A stretch of 41,028 bases of DNA from an uncultured Bacteroidales bacterium (GTDB lineage: Bacteria; Bacteroidota; Bacteroidia; Bacteroidales; UBA932): positions 1 through 41,028 of the forward strand of contig CAMHTE010000007.1 in NCBI GenBank assembly GCA_946187975.1, in the 5' to 3' direction. A program made the position numbers and the translations under genes. Below the pieces are notes generated by a model. The model worked only from the letters and a program-made list of their open reading frames with translations, did no database searches and had not been told where the DNA came from. Shown here piece by piece: positions 21,607 through 31,305 of this stretch. How positions within the stretch are numbered: position 1 is the first letter of the stretch; the number at the start of each line of letters is the position of its first letter.

Positions 21607-24020
21607 GAAGGTTCTTCGACGCACTGGCATTCTGGCGCAGGTGGGACGAGCGCGAGCGCAGCATAGCCGCATGGCTTACAGGCTTCGCGGTGGCGGCTCT
21701 CGGACTGTTCGTCCTGATAGCATCGGTATCGTATCTTTTCCACTGGCAGCAGGACATGAGCCTCCTGAGCGATCCCTCGATGATGAATGGTGACGTAGCC
21801 GTGGGCAACGCCGCCGGCAAGATGGGATACAAGACCGGATACCTCCTTGTCTGCGAACTCTTCGGCCTGGGCAGTTTCGCCCTCCCGCTGATACTCTTTG
21901 CAATAAGCGCAAAGCTGATGAGCGGCAAATGGCGCTACTCGCTGATTAAAACTACCCTCATAGCAGCATCCGGCGCCCTTGTGGCGGCTATTCTCCTTGC
22001 CTTCGTAGGCAATCTCTTCGGTGAAAACCTGCAATATGCCTTCGGAGGAGGACTCGGAGGAGAATGCGGCAGCCGCATCGTAGCCTGGGGCGGCAACCTT
22101 TTCGGACCCGTCATCACCGGATTGCTCGTAATCCTGCTCGTCGGCCTTTGGCTCTTCCTCAGCAGCAGGCGTTTCATCGACTGGGCGTATGAACTGCTCC
22201 ATCGCGACGGCGACAGGCAGGAAGAGGAAGAGACCGTGGATGATTTCGAAGACACAGACGATGCCGGAGCGGAGGAAAAAGAGGGAGAGGAAGAAGAAGA
22301 GGAGGAAGAAGATAATGATGCCGGGGAAGAAGCCCCGGAGGAGAAGGAAGAGACCGAAGCAGCTGACGCAGAACCCGCCAAACCAGGCGAGGAGGGGCTG
22401 GAGGTTATCACAGACGAGAACAACACCCTCGACGTGGACCACTATGAAGAACTCCCTCCCATCGACAATAGGCTCGATCCGCCGGAAGGACTCCCCTCCT
22501 TCAAGTTCCCTTCGATCGACCTGCTCAAATCCTATGCATCCGACAGGCGTCAGGTTTCGATGGACGAGCTCCAGCGCAACAACAATAAGATCCGGGTCAC
22601 CCTCAGGAACTATCGCATCGAGGTTACCGACGTAAAGGCCCAGGTAGGGCCCACTGTCACCCTCTACAAGCTTACCCTGGCTCCCGGAGTGCGTATCCAG
22701 GAAGTCAAGCGCCTCCAGGACGACATCGCCCTTGCCCTCAACGCAAGGGGCGTCAGGGTCGTTACGCTGCAGGACTCCGTAGGTATAGAGGTAGCTAACG
22801 ACTACTCCTCCATAGTGCCCCTGAAGAGCCTGCTTAACAGCGAGGCCTTCCGCGAGAGCAAATACGAACTCCCCGTAGCGATAGGTTACACCATAACCCA
22901 GCACGTGAAGGTATTCGACCTCGCAGAAGCTCCGCACCTGCTGATTGCCGGTGCCACCAAGCAGGGTAAGTCCGTGGGACTCAACGTCATTATAGGATCG
23001 CTGCTGTACAGCAAGCATCCTTCTGAACTCAAGTTCGTATTCATCGATCCCAAGATGGTGGAATTCTCGGCCTACGGCAAACTGCTCAAGCATTACCTTG
23101 CCGTGCTTCCCACCGCGGGCGATGAGGAAGAAGAGCGCAACAAGGCCATAGTCAAGAACGCGAAGGACGCCGACAAGGTTCTCAAGAGCCTCTGCGTGGA
23201 GATGGACCAGCGCTACGAACTGCTCAGCAAGGCGGGTTGCAACAAAGTGACCCTGTACAACGAGCGCTTTAAGGCTCGCAAGCTCAATCCCAAGAACGGG
23301 CACCGCTACCTGCCTTATCTGGTTACCGTCGTTGACGAATACGCCGACCTTACAATGACTCTCGGCGCCAGCCCCGAAGTAAGGGCTTCGTCCAAGAGCA
23401 TTACCAACTCCATCATACGCCTTGCCCAGAAGGGCCGTGCGGCTGGAATCCACGTTATACTCGCGACCCAGCGTCCTTCGGTGGACGTCATCTCGGGTAT
23501 CATCAAGAGTAACTTCCCCATGCGTATCGCCTTCCGTGTGGCTTCCAGGACCGACTCCATGACCATACTCGACTCCACCGGAGCCGAAACGCTCATAGGC
23601 AAGGGCGACATGCTGCTGTCCGGAGGTATAGAGAACGAGCGCATCCAGTGCGGCTTCGTGAGCGGCGACGAGATCGACGACCTCACCTCCTTCATCGGCA
23701 AGCAGCAGGGGTACAACAAGAGCTACAACACCCCTTATTACCTGCCTGAGGTTCAGGAGGAAGGTTCGGGGTCCGGATCCGGCGGCGAACTTGGCGAACT
23801 CGACGAACGCTTCGAGGAAGCCGCCAAGATGGTGGTAACCACCAAGAGAGGCTCCACTTCCGATCTGCAAAGGCGTCTGGGCATGGGTTACGCCAAGGCC
23901 GGACGCGTAATGGACCAGCTGGAAAAAGCCGGCATTGTGGGCCCCCAGGAAGGAAGCAAGCCCCGCGCCGTGCTTGTCGACACGCTTGAAGAACTGCAAA
24001 CCATACTAGATACCCTGTAA
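21603..24020 (+). CDS. ftsK: DNA translocase FtsK
   Basis: An 805-residue protein with four transmembrane segments (about 24-48, 75-101, 114-136, 158-180), a very acidic linker (about 199-265, with a run of Glu), the RecA-like motor, and a C-terminal winged-helix gamma domain (about 735-800, KRGSTSDLQRRLGMGYAKAG) that reads polar DNA motifs. Walker A is GATKQGKS near 449-456; Walker B is VTVVDEYADL. It pumps DNA at the septum and supports dimer resolution. The start overlaps DUF4290 and the stop overlaps the LolA-like gene by one base (TAATG). Confidence 0.95.
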   Translation: MRRFFDALAFWRRWDERERSIAAWLTGFAVAALGLFVLIASVSYLFHWQQDMSLLSDPSMMNGDVAVGNAAGKMGYKTGYLLVCELFGLGSFALPLILFAISAKLMSGKWRYSLIKTTLIAASGALVAAILLAFVGNLFGENLQYAFGGGLGGECGSRIVAWGGNLFGPVITGLLVILLVGLWLFLSSRRFIDWAYELLHRDGDRQEEEETVDDFEDTDDAGAEEKEGEEEEEEEEDNDAGEEAPEEKEETEAADAEPAKPGEEGLEVITDENNTLDVDHYEELPPIDNRLDPPEGLPSFKFPSIDLLKSYASDRRQVSMDELQRNNNKIRVTLRNYRIEVTDVKAQVGPTVTLYKLTLAPGVRIQEVKRLQDDIALALNARGVRVVTLQDSVGIEVANDYSSIVPLKSLLNSEAFRESKYELPVAIGYTITQHVKVFDLAEAPHLLIAGATKQGKSVGLNVIIGSLLYSKHPSELKFVFIDPKMVEFSAYGKLLKHYLAVLPTAGDEEEERNKAIVKNAKDADKVLKSLCVEMDQRYELLSKAGCNKVTLYNERFKARKLNPKNGHRYLPYLVTVVDEYADLTMTLGASPEVRASSKSITNSIIRLAQKGRAAGIHVILATQRPSVDVISGIIKSNFPMRIAFRVASRTDSMTILDSTGAETLIGKGDMLLSGGIENERIQCGFVSGDEIDDLTSFIGKQQGYNKSYNTPYYLPEVQEEGSGSGSGGELGELDERFEEAAKMVVTTKRGSTSDLQRRLGMGYAKAGRVMDQLEKAGIVGPQEGSKPRAVLVDTLEELQTILDTL

Positions 24021-24535
24021 TGTCCGTCAAACGTCAACTCTGCCTTTTCGCGGCCCTTCTGCTGTGCGCCCTCGCCGGAGCGCAGGACGGTCCGCTGGCT
24101 AAGGTGGAGGCGCTGCTCGAAGGATCGAGGATAAGCTTCAACTACAGTTACGAGGTGCTCGAAGGCCTGCCTGTCAAGGGCAGCGGGGCAGCCGTGCTGC
24201 AGGGAAACAGCTATGTCCTTACCGAAGGCACCGCCGGGGTCTTTTGCAACGGCACCGACCGATGGACCGTTGATACGGCAAGCAAGGAGGTTTACATCGA
24301 GGCCGCAGGCGGCGAGAACGATATCTTCGGCAACGTATCCTCAATACTCCGCAAGTTCGAGGGTCTCCGCTTCGACGGCAAAACCCTTTCCGGCAAGGCC
24401 ACCCTTCCCGACGGGCGCCGCATATCATGCACCGCCACCATCCTGAAGCGCACTCCAGAGAGCGCCGACGGCAGTTTCTTCGTTTACGACACTTCCCGCC
24501 TGGATTCTTCCTGGGTTATAACCGACCTGCGATGA
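24020..24535 (+). CDS. LolA-like outer-membrane lipoprotein carrier
   Basis: A 171-residue protein with signal peptide MSVKRQLCLFAALLLCALAGAQ, then a LolA-type half-barrel: ISFNYSYEVLEGLPVKGSGAAVLQ, YVLTEGTAGVFCNGTDRWTVD and the closing SSWVITDLR. LolA carries lipoproteins across the periplasm. In Bacteroidota short LolA-like proteins sit directly after ftsK, as here. Sequence identity to proteobacterial LolA is low, so function is assigned by fold and neighbourhood. Its end overlaps the AddB-like ATG (ATGA). Confidence 0.82.
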   Translation: MSVKRQLCLFAALLLCALAGAQDGPLAKVEALLEGSRISFNYSYEVLEGLPVKGSGAAVLQGNSYVLTEGTAGVFCNGTDRWTVDTASKEVYIEAAGGENDIFGNVSSILRKFEGLRFDGKTLSGKATLPDGRRISCTATILKRTPESADGSFFVYDTSRLDSSWVITDLR

Positions 24536-27336
24536 CTCCTTTCCTGCAGCAGGTTGTAAGACACTATCATCCGGCAGGGTCTCCCGGCCGGATGTGTTTC
24601 ATATTCCCCAACAAGCGATCGGCATCGTTCTTCCGCAAATACCTCGGAGCGGAATGTGCCGCCGAAGGCAAGCCCATGATCGCACCGGCCTGCCTTACGA
24701 TGAACGACTTCTTCCGCACCCTCGACGGGAACGGCACCGCCGACCGCATTGACCAGCTTCTGATACTCTACGAGTGCTACAAGGAGCTGAAGCCTGACGC
24801 GGAACCGCTGGACGAGTTCCTGTTCTGGGGCGGCATACTGTTGAACGACTTCGGGGAGGTGGACAAATACCTTGTCGATGCCGGAAACATCTTCCGCAAC
24901 GTATCGGATTTCCGGCACATCCAGGATAGCTTCGATTATCTGGAGCCTCAGCAGAAGGCGGCTCTGGAACAGTTCCTGGGCCAGTTCCGCACCGAAGGCG
25001 AATACAAGGAACGTTTCCGCCGGATCTGGGACCTCCTGCTGCCGCTCTACCGCAGTTTCCGTTCCCGACTGGCGCAAAAGGGAATGGCGAGCGAAGGCAT
25101 GATGTACCGGGGGCTCGCCGACAGGCTCGACGCCGAGGCTGCCGTCGATATACTCGGGAAGCACTTCCCCGATGTGGAGAAGTTTGTGTTCGTTGGGCTC
25201 AACGCACTTAACGAATGCGAGAAGAAACTGCTCCGCAAGATGCGGGATGCAGGCGTGGCAGAGTTCTGCTGGGACTTCAGCAGCAAGGAGATACGCGACA
25301 CCGCCAATAAATCGGCGTTCTTCCTCACCCAGAATGTCAGCGAATTCCCGCAGTCCTTCAAACCCGACCCCGAAGGGCTGGGACGCCCCGTCGTAAATGT
25401 GGTCAGCGTTCCATCCTCAGTAGGACAAGTTAAGGTGGTGGCCGGCATATTGAGCGCTGCCCCTGCGGAGCCGGGGGCGGCTATGGCGTCCGCAGGCAGC
25501 CCCAGCTCTGCCGGAATCGAAACTGCCATTGTCCTTCCCGACGAAGGACTGTTGCTGTCGATGCTGAATTCCATTCCGGAGGAAATCCAGGACATCAACG
25601 TCACCATGGGCTACCCCATGAAGGGAGGCTCTTTCCATGCACTGATGCAGGACATCGCCGCCATGCAGCAGCATATCCGTGAGAAGGACGGATCTTTCAG
25701 CTTCTATCATAAACAGGTCTGGGGTATATTCTCCAACGGCATTTTCCGCAGCATACTAGACGAGGCCGGGACAGGGATCGTGACCGGAATACGCCAAAGG
25801 GCGATGTACTACGTGCCCCAGTCGGAATTTGCAGGGCATCCCCTTCTGGAACAGATATTCCATCCAGCAACGGACCCCGCCGCATACGAACTCGAACTCA
25901 CGAAAGCCATTGCCGTACTGATGAAGGCGAGGGGCGGTATGCAGATGGAACTCAACTTCGCCATGGCATGGTACAAGGCTGTGACACGCCTGCAGGAGCT
26001 CTCCCCCGCCGTCAGCCGCGATACATGGTTCCGCCTTCTGGACCAGCTGGTGACCGGCAGTGCGGTGCCCTTCGACGGCGAGCCGCTGAAAGGCCTGCAG
26101 ATCATGGGCCCCCTGGAAACCCGCGCCCTTGATTTCGAACGTCTTATCATACTCTCATGCAACGAGGGCATGTTTCCCAGACGCTCCGTCGGAGCCTCCT
26201 TCATCCCGGCCGAACTCCGGAAAGGATTCGGCCTTCCAACTTACGAATACCAGGATGCCGTGTGGGCATACTACTTCTACCGCGCCATCCAGCGTGCATC
26301 CGAGGTCTGGCTGCTCTACGACTCCCGTACCGAAGGCATACGCTCCGGCGAGGAGAGCCGCTACATACGCCAGCTGGAACTGCTTTACGGCTTCGACATC
26401 CGGAGATACGTCACACAGTCTCCCATTGTCTCCCCCACCGAAGAGGATGCCATAGAAAAGACGGACGAGCATATCGCAAGGATGCATGAACCCTACTTCG
26501 CCCTGTCTGCCACGCAGTTGCAGAATTACCTCGCCTGCCCCGCCAAGTTCTTCTACTCCAAGGTGGAAGGTCTCAGGCCCGCCGACGAAGTGGCCGAGGC
26601 GATGGACGGAGGCACGATAGGCAACGTGCTTCACGAGACCATGCAGAAGCTGTACTCGGGTCGCAGGAAGATCGACAGGGCCTATCTCGAGGGGCTGCTG
26701 AAGGATAGCAGGCGCGTCGAGGCGCTCGTGCGCGAAGGCATACTCTCCAAGACGCGCAGCGACGAGATTGTCGGTCGCAACCTCGTCTTCGAGGATATGA
26801 TATGCAAGTACGTCCGCGGCATTCTTTCGACAGACCTCAGGCTGCTTACCAACAGGGGCCTGGACAGTTTCGACATCCTCGGCCTGGAACTCAGGAAGAC
26901 CATGGACTTCGGCGGATTCCACTTCAAGGGGACCATCGATCGCATAGACAGTTTCGATTCGGGTACCATACGTGTCGTCGACTACAAGACCGGCAGCGTG
27001 GGAAAAGACGAGCTAAACCCCGACGTCGACAAGGTCTTCGGCGAAGACAATAAGAACCGGCCCAAGATTGCGCTGCAGCTTCTCATCTATGATATGCTGC
27101 TGGAAGGGTCCGCCATAGCCGGAGATAAACTGGTCCGAAACTGCATCTACCAGACTGCCAGCCTGTTCAAGGAAGACCCCGCCGAGGCACTGCGCGACGA
27201 AGAGTTCTGCAGCCAGGCGAAGGAACGTCTGGAAGAACTGCTGCGTGAGATTGACGACAAGAGCGTCCCCTGGACCAGGAAGGGCGACAAGGATACCTGC
27301 TCATACTGTGATTTCAAAGACCTTTGCGGAAGATGA
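24532..27336 (+). CDS. AddB-like helicase-nuclease subunit (PD-(D/E)XK nuclease)
   Basis: The ATG at 24532 overlaps the LolA stop; the open frame extends further upstream but that part lies over lolA. The 934-residue protein has a degenerate helicase-like N-terminal half (RMCFIFPNKRSASFFRKYL) and LIILSCNEGMFPRRSVG near the middle. The C-terminal RecB-type nuclease motif is GTIDRIDSF...IRVVDYKTGS. Cysteines in LACPAKFF and in the tail DTCSYCDFKDLCGR match the AddB iron-sulfur cluster. It pairs with the following AddA-like protein to process double-strand DNA ends for RecA. The stop overlaps the next ATG. Confidence 0.88.
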   Translation: MTPFLQQVVRHYHPAGSPGRMCFIFPNKRSASFFRKYLGAECAAEGKPMIAPACLTMNDFFRTLDGNGTADRIDQLLILYECYKELKPDAEPLDEFLFWGGILLNDFGEVDKYLVDAGNIFRNVSDFRHIQDSFDYLEPQQKAALEQFLGQFRTEGEYKERFRRIWDLLLPLYRSFRSRLAQKGMASEGMMYRGLADRLDAEAAVDILGKHFPDVEKFVFVGLNALNECEKKLLRKMRDAGVAEFCWDFSSKEIRDTANKSAFFLTQNVSEFPQSFKPDPEGLGRPVVNVVSVPSSVGQVKVVAGILSAAPAEPGAAMASAGSPSSAGIETAIVLPDEGLLLSMLNSIPEEIQDINVTMGYPMKGGSFHALMQDIAAMQQHIREKDGSFSFYHKQVWGIFSNGIFRSILDEAGTGIVTGIRQRAMYYVPQSEFAGHPLLEQIFHPATDPAAYELELTKAIAVLMKARGGMQMELNFAMAWYKAVTRLQELSPAVSRDTWFRLLDQLVTGSAVPFDGEPLKGLQIMGPLETRALDFERLIILSCNEGMFPRRSVGASFIPAELRKGFGLPTYEYQDAVWAYYFYRAIQRASEVWLLYDSRTEGIRSGEESRYIRQLELLYGFDIRRYVTQSPIVSPTEEDAIEKTDEHIARMHEPYFALSATQLQNYLACPAKFFYSKVEGLRPADEVAEAMDGGTIGNVLHETMQKLYSGRRKIDRAYLEGLLKDSRRVEALVREGILSKTRSDEIVGRNLVFEDMICKYVRGILSTDLRLLTNRGLDSFDILGLELRKTMDFGGFHFKGTIDRIDSFDSGTIRVVDYKTGSVGKDELNPDVDKVFGEDNKNRPKIALQLLIYDMLLEGSAIAGDKLVRNCIYQTASLFKEDPAEALRDEEFCSQAKERLEELLREIDDKSVPWTRKGDKDTCSYCDFKDLCGR

Positions 27337-30164
27337 TACGGATAGTGAAAGCCTCCGCGGGGTCGGGCAAGACATACACCCTCGCACATAGTTACCTCAA
27401 GCTGCTGACGGAACGCTTCGCCTACCGTCACATACTCGCGGTGACCTTTACCAACAAGGCTACGGCCGAGATGAAGGGACGCATCCTGAAACTCCTCTCC
27501 GAGGACAATAGTGAGGACAAGCGCCGTATGCTAAGCGACATACTGCACGACTACAGCGCATTTTCCGTGAGCACCATCGATAAGTTCTTCCAGCAGGCGC
27601 TCAAGGCCTTTGCCAGGGAGATCGGGCAGATGGCCGATTACAGGATAGAACTCGACCGTGATTCGCTCATCATCGAGGCCATGGACCGCATCCTGGATTC
27701 GCTCACCGAAGAAAACACCGACGTTCTGGACTGGCTCAAGGAACAGGTGGCGGCCAAACTCGCCGAAGGGAAGAAGCCAGTACTGGAGGATTCTCTCTAC
27801 AGCGCCGGGAAGATGCTTATGTCGGAGGAGCAGCGCGAGCTCGCAGAGCGGTACGGCATCGACGTACGCGAGGCTTTCGGGAAAGAAAGGCTCGCCGCTG
27901 TGCGGAGCTGCTGCAGGAAGATAATCGAAGACTTTACCGAAAAGGTGAATTCCACCGCCAAGGATGTAGTGGTCAAGAACGGTAATTCGCAGAGAAGCCT
28001 GAAAAAGTATGTCGCGGGATTCAAGGCAGGAAGCAAGATTGACAAACCTCCGAAAACACTTGCCGAAGAAGCTGCCGGTACTCCATTCATGGAGCTTTTC
28101 AATGGCCCGGAATACATCTGGTTCAATACGGCACTGGAACTTCAGAAGAACCTTATGGACCTCGGCCTGGCGCGGGAATTCTACAACAGCTTCGATTCTC
28201 TCCTGAAGGAAAAGAACATCCTCTGCCTGGATGAGAGCAATACCATACTCAAGGATATCATCGCCGGCAGCGACGCCCCGTTCGTATACGAGAAACTTGG
28301 CGTGCGCTACGAGCACTTCCTGCTTGACGAGTTCCAGGATACTTCCAATATCCAGTGGGAGAATTTCCGTCCCCTGCTCAGGGAAAGCGACGCGTCGATG
28401 CGCGACAATCTCATAGTCGGGGACGTCAAGCAGAGCATCTACCGCTGGCGCCGCTCGGACTGGAGACTTCTCGCGGAGCGTGTGGGGGAAGAATTCCCCT
28501 CTTCCGAAACATCCGTGCTCGAAAACAACTGGCGCAGCCTTCCTGTCATAGTGGACTTCAACAACGGCTTCTTTGAATTTGCCGCTTCAGCCATACACAG
28601 GGAATCCCTTTATGCCGACGTACGGCAGGTGGCCCGCACCCGCGACACGCAGGAGGGCTTCGTAAGGGCCAGTTTTTGCGAGAAGGACGAGGTCATCGAC
28701 AGGATCCTGGAGTCTATTGACGATGCCCTGAAGGCCGGAGCCCGTTACGGCGACATTGCGATTCTTGTCCGCAGGAAATCCCCCGGAAGCGTCATTGCGG
28801 AAAGGCTTGTCGCGGAAGGAATCCCCGTTATTTCGGACGACTCCCTCGGAATAGACTCTTCGCTTACGGTGCGCAGGCTGGTAGGCCTTCTCGCCAACCA
28901 CGAGAATCCCGACGACAACATAAACGCCTACATGGCCAGGACGCGCAACGTTGAGTTCCCTTCCGAGTACCATTCCCTCGTTGACCTGTGCGAGAACCTG
29001 CTGCGGCAGTTGCGGGACGACAATCCAGAAGCCTTCGACGGCGACGCCCCCTTCATCCAGGCATTTATGGACAATCTCCGGGAATGGGTGGATTCCAACG
29101 GCAACGAACTGCGCTATTTCCTTCAGTACTGGAAGGAAAAACCGGGGACTATCAACTCTCCCGAGGATTCCGACGCAATCCGTATCATTACCGTACACAA
29201 GGCAAAAGGACTGGAATTCCCCTATTTGATCTTCCCTTATGCCGAGACAGTGGAGCGTTTCCACCACAGGGACATACACTGGTGCCATCTTAACACCGAA
29301 GGGACGCCGTTCTGCCCTGAAGCCGAAGGGTTATATCCGCTGGAATTCAACAACAGTCTCAACAACACCCTGTTTAAAGAAGACTTTCACCGTGAGGTGG
29401 AGATGCAGGACGTTGATAACCTCAACATCTTCTACGTAGCCATGACAAGGGCCGAGAAATGCCTTCATGTAATAGCGTCGAATTATGCCGGCAAGAACGA
29501 TACGCCCAAGGGACCTGACGATTTCAGCAACTTCGCACAACTGCTGTATACCTACTGCGGAGGAGTAAAGGAATACTCCTGCGGCAGCATGTACGATTTC
29601 TCCCTCATGAAACGTCGCCGGACGGATAAAACCACGCCCCTCACCTGCCCTTACGTCTCCATAGCCCTCGGCGACAGGCTCAAGGTATCTGCCGACGCAT
29701 CGGACTTCTTCGGAGAAGACGGCCTGACAGGCACTGCGGCTTCGCCCCGCAGGAACGGCATAGTCCTTCACGGCATACTCTCGGGAGTGCAGCAGGCAGG
29801 CGATCTGAGGCAGTCCGTCGACGCCGCCGTCCTGGACGGGCAACTGAGCGCCGCAGAGGGTGAAGATGCATTCCGCCTTCTTTCAGAAAGGATTGCATCC
29901 CATCCAGAATGGTTCCGCGACAGGGGCCTCAACGAGGTGTCGCTATTCGATGCAAACGGTTTGGAAAAACGCCCCGACAGGGTTGTAGTCCGGGACGGCA
30001 GGGCTCTGGTAATCGATTACAAGTTCGGCGTCCGTACTCCCGAAACCGACTCGAAATACCGCACGCAGGTGTCTTCATACATGCGTATTTTCCGCGAGCT
30101 GGGTTATTCCGACGTAAGCGGAGTGGTCTGGTACGTGCTTTCCGACTACACTTTGGCAGTTTAA
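27333..30164 (+). CDS. AddA/RecB-like UvrD-family helicase-nuclease
   Basis: A 943-residue superfamily 1A helicase. I use the ATG at 27333, which overlaps the AddB stop, rather than a TTG three codons upstream. Walker A is SAGSGKT (8-14); motif Ia is VTFTNKATAEMKGRI; motif II is LLDEFQDTSNIQW; motif III is VGDVKQSIYRWRRSD; motif V is TVHKAKGLEFPYLIFP; motif VI is FYVAMTRAEKCLHV. A C-terminal nuclease motif, RPDRVVVRDGRALVIDYKFG, ends the protein. With AddB it forms a double-strand break resection complex. It is shorter than the roughly 1230-residue Bacillus AddA. Confidence 0.92.
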   Translation: MIRIVKASAGSGKTYTLAHSYLKLLTERFAYRHILAVTFTNKATAEMKGRILKLLSEDNSEDKRRMLSDILHDYSAFSVSTIDKFFQQALKAFAREIGQMADYRIELDRDSLIIEAMDRILDSLTEENTDVLDWLKEQVAAKLAEGKKPVLEDSLYSAGKMLMSEEQRELAERYGIDVREAFGKERLAAVRSCCRKIIEDFTEKVNSTAKDVVVKNGNSQRSLKKYVAGFKAGSKIDKPPKTLAEEAAGTPFMELFNGPEYIWFNTALELQKNLMDLGLAREFYNSFDSLLKEKNILCLDESNTILKDIIAGSDAPFVYEKLGVRYEHFLLDEFQDTSNIQWENFRPLLRESDASMRDNLIVGDVKQSIYRWRRSDWRLLAERVGEEFPSSETSVLENNWRSLPVIVDFNNGFFEFAASAIHRESLYADVRQVARTRDTQEGFVRASFCEKDEVIDRILESIDDALKAGARYGDIAILVRRKSPGSVIAERLVAEGIPVISDDSLGIDSSLTVRRLVGLLANHENPDDNINAYMARTRNVEFPSEYHSLVDLCENLLRQLRDDNPEAFDGDAPFIQAFMDNLREWVDSNGNELRYFLQYWKEKPGTINSPEDSDAIRIITVHKAKGLEFPYLIFPYAETVERFHHRDIHWCHLNTEGTPFCPEAEGLYPLEFNNSLNNTLFKEDFHREVEMQDVDNLNIFYVAMTRAEKCLHVIASNYAGKNDTPKGPDDFSNFAQLLYTYCGGVKEYSCGSMYDFSLMKRRRTDKTTPLTCPYVSIALGDRLKVSADASDFFGEDGLTGTAASPRRNGIVLHGILSGVQQAGDLRQSVDAAVLDGQLSAAEGEDAFRLLSERIASHPEWFRDRGLNEVSLFDANGLEKRPDRVVVRDGRALVIDYKFGVRTPETDSKYRTQVSSYMRIFRELGYSDVSGVVWYVLSDYTLAV

Positions 30165-30168
30165 TTGT

Positions 30169-30176
30169 TATCTTTG
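30169..30176 (+). promoter_or_regulatory. -7 promoter element (TATCTTTG) for alr
   Basis: TATCTTTG ends seven bases before the alr ATG at 30184 and begins five bases after the addA stop. Use of this element would give a leaderless or nearly leaderless alr mRNA. No TTTG is seen at the standard spacing (one at 30152-30155 is too close). Confidence 0.5.
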
Positions 30177-30183
30177 TGACCGG

Positions 30184-31296
30184 ATGTTCAACGAGAATGA
30201 CTTTTCGCGCCTGGAGCTGAAGCTGCCGAACTGCCTCGGCAACTATCGCTATTTCCGTTCCCTGCTGGAACCGGAAACGCGTATGCTGGTGCTGGTCAAG
30301 GCCAATGCGTACGGTCACGGAGCGGTGGAGTTCGCGGGAATGATGCAGGCCGCCGGAGCCGATTACCTGGCGGTTGCCCTTCCCATCGAGGGCATAGAAC
30401 TGCGCAAGGCCGGTATCTCGCTACCCATTCTGGTACTCACATCAGGTACTGACTTCTTCGAGGAGATGATAGAGTACAGGCTGGAACCCTCCATCCCTAA
30501 TCTCTACACACTCAAGGCCCTTCTGGAGGTGCTCGCGAAACGCGGAGTCAAGGACTTCCCCATCCACATAAAACTCGATACCGGCATGCACAGGCTGGGT
30601 TTCATGTCCCAGGAACTGCCCGCCCTCGTCGAATGCCTCAAAGGATGCGACGCCGTACATGTAAAGTCCATCTTCTCGCACCTTGCCGTGGCGGAAGACC
30701 CTTCGCAGGACGATTTTACCCTCGGCCAGATCGAGCTCTTCCGCGAAAATGCGCAGGAACTTACCGACTCCCTTGGATACAAGCCAATGTGGCACATCCT
30801 GAATTCGGCCGGAATCGAGCGCTTCCCGCAGTTCCAGTTCGACATGGTACGCCTCGGCATAGGCATCTACGGCATCAGCGCCCTTCCGGGCGTACGCCTC
30901 AAGCCAGTCGCCTCCCTAAAGGTTAAGATATTGCAAATTAAGCATTTAACCCCTTCCGACGGAACGATAGGCTATGGCCGTAAAGGTCTCATCGCAGCCG
31001 GAGGATCCACCATCGCCACCATCCCCTGCGGCTACGCCGACGGACTGGACCGCCACCTCGGGCGCGGCAACGCCTCTTTCGCGGTCAACGGGCACAGGGC
31101 ACCTACCATAGGCAATATCTGCATGGACATGTGCATGCTGGATGTTACGGGCATACCCTGCGAGGTCGGCGATACCGTAACGATTTTCGGCGAAGACCCC
31201 ACGGTAGAGGAACTCGCCGGCATCCTGGGGACCATTCCCTACGAGATTCTCACCTCGGTCCCCCGTCGCATCGAGCGGCTGATTATACGTAAATAG
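30184..31296 (+). CDS. alr: Alanine racemase
   Basis: A 370-residue PLP enzyme of fold type III that makes D-alanine for peptidoglycan. The PLP lysine is Lys39 in VLVKANAYGHG, and the second catalytic residue is Tyr284 in PCGYADGLDR. IKLDTGMHRLGF and GNICMDMCMLDVT are further family motifs. In many Bacteroidota Alr is fused to a MurF domain, but this copy is free-standing. It converges with the phosphomannose isomerase-like gene nine bases away, with no terminator hairpin that I can see. Confidence 0.96.
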   Translation: MFNENDFSRLELKLPNCLGNYRYFRSLLEPETRMLVLVKANAYGHGAVEFAGMMQAAGADYLAVALPIEGIELRKAGISLPILVLTSGTDFFEEMIEYRLEPSIPNLYTLKALLEVLAKRGVKDFPIHIKLDTGMHRLGFMSQELPALVECLKGCDAVHVKSIFSHLAVAEDPSQDDFTLGQIELFRENAQELTDSLGYKPMWHILNSAGIERFPQFQFDMVRLGIGIYGISALPGVRLKPVASLKVKILQIKHLTPSDGTIGYGRKGLIAAGGSTIATIPCGYADGLDRHLGRGNASFAVNGHRAPTIGNICMDMCMLDVTGIPCEVGDTVTIFGEDPTVEELAGILGTIPYEILTSVPRRIERLIIRK

Positions 31297-31305
31297 TATT
31301 TCGGA

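Noticed and set aside
21459-23999. An 846-codon open frame on the minus strand opposite ftsK
   Set aside because: It is exactly in register with the ftsK codons and exists only because ftsK lacks TTA, CTA and TCA. The translation is low-complexity with no recognisable domain, and ftsK itself has all its motifs.
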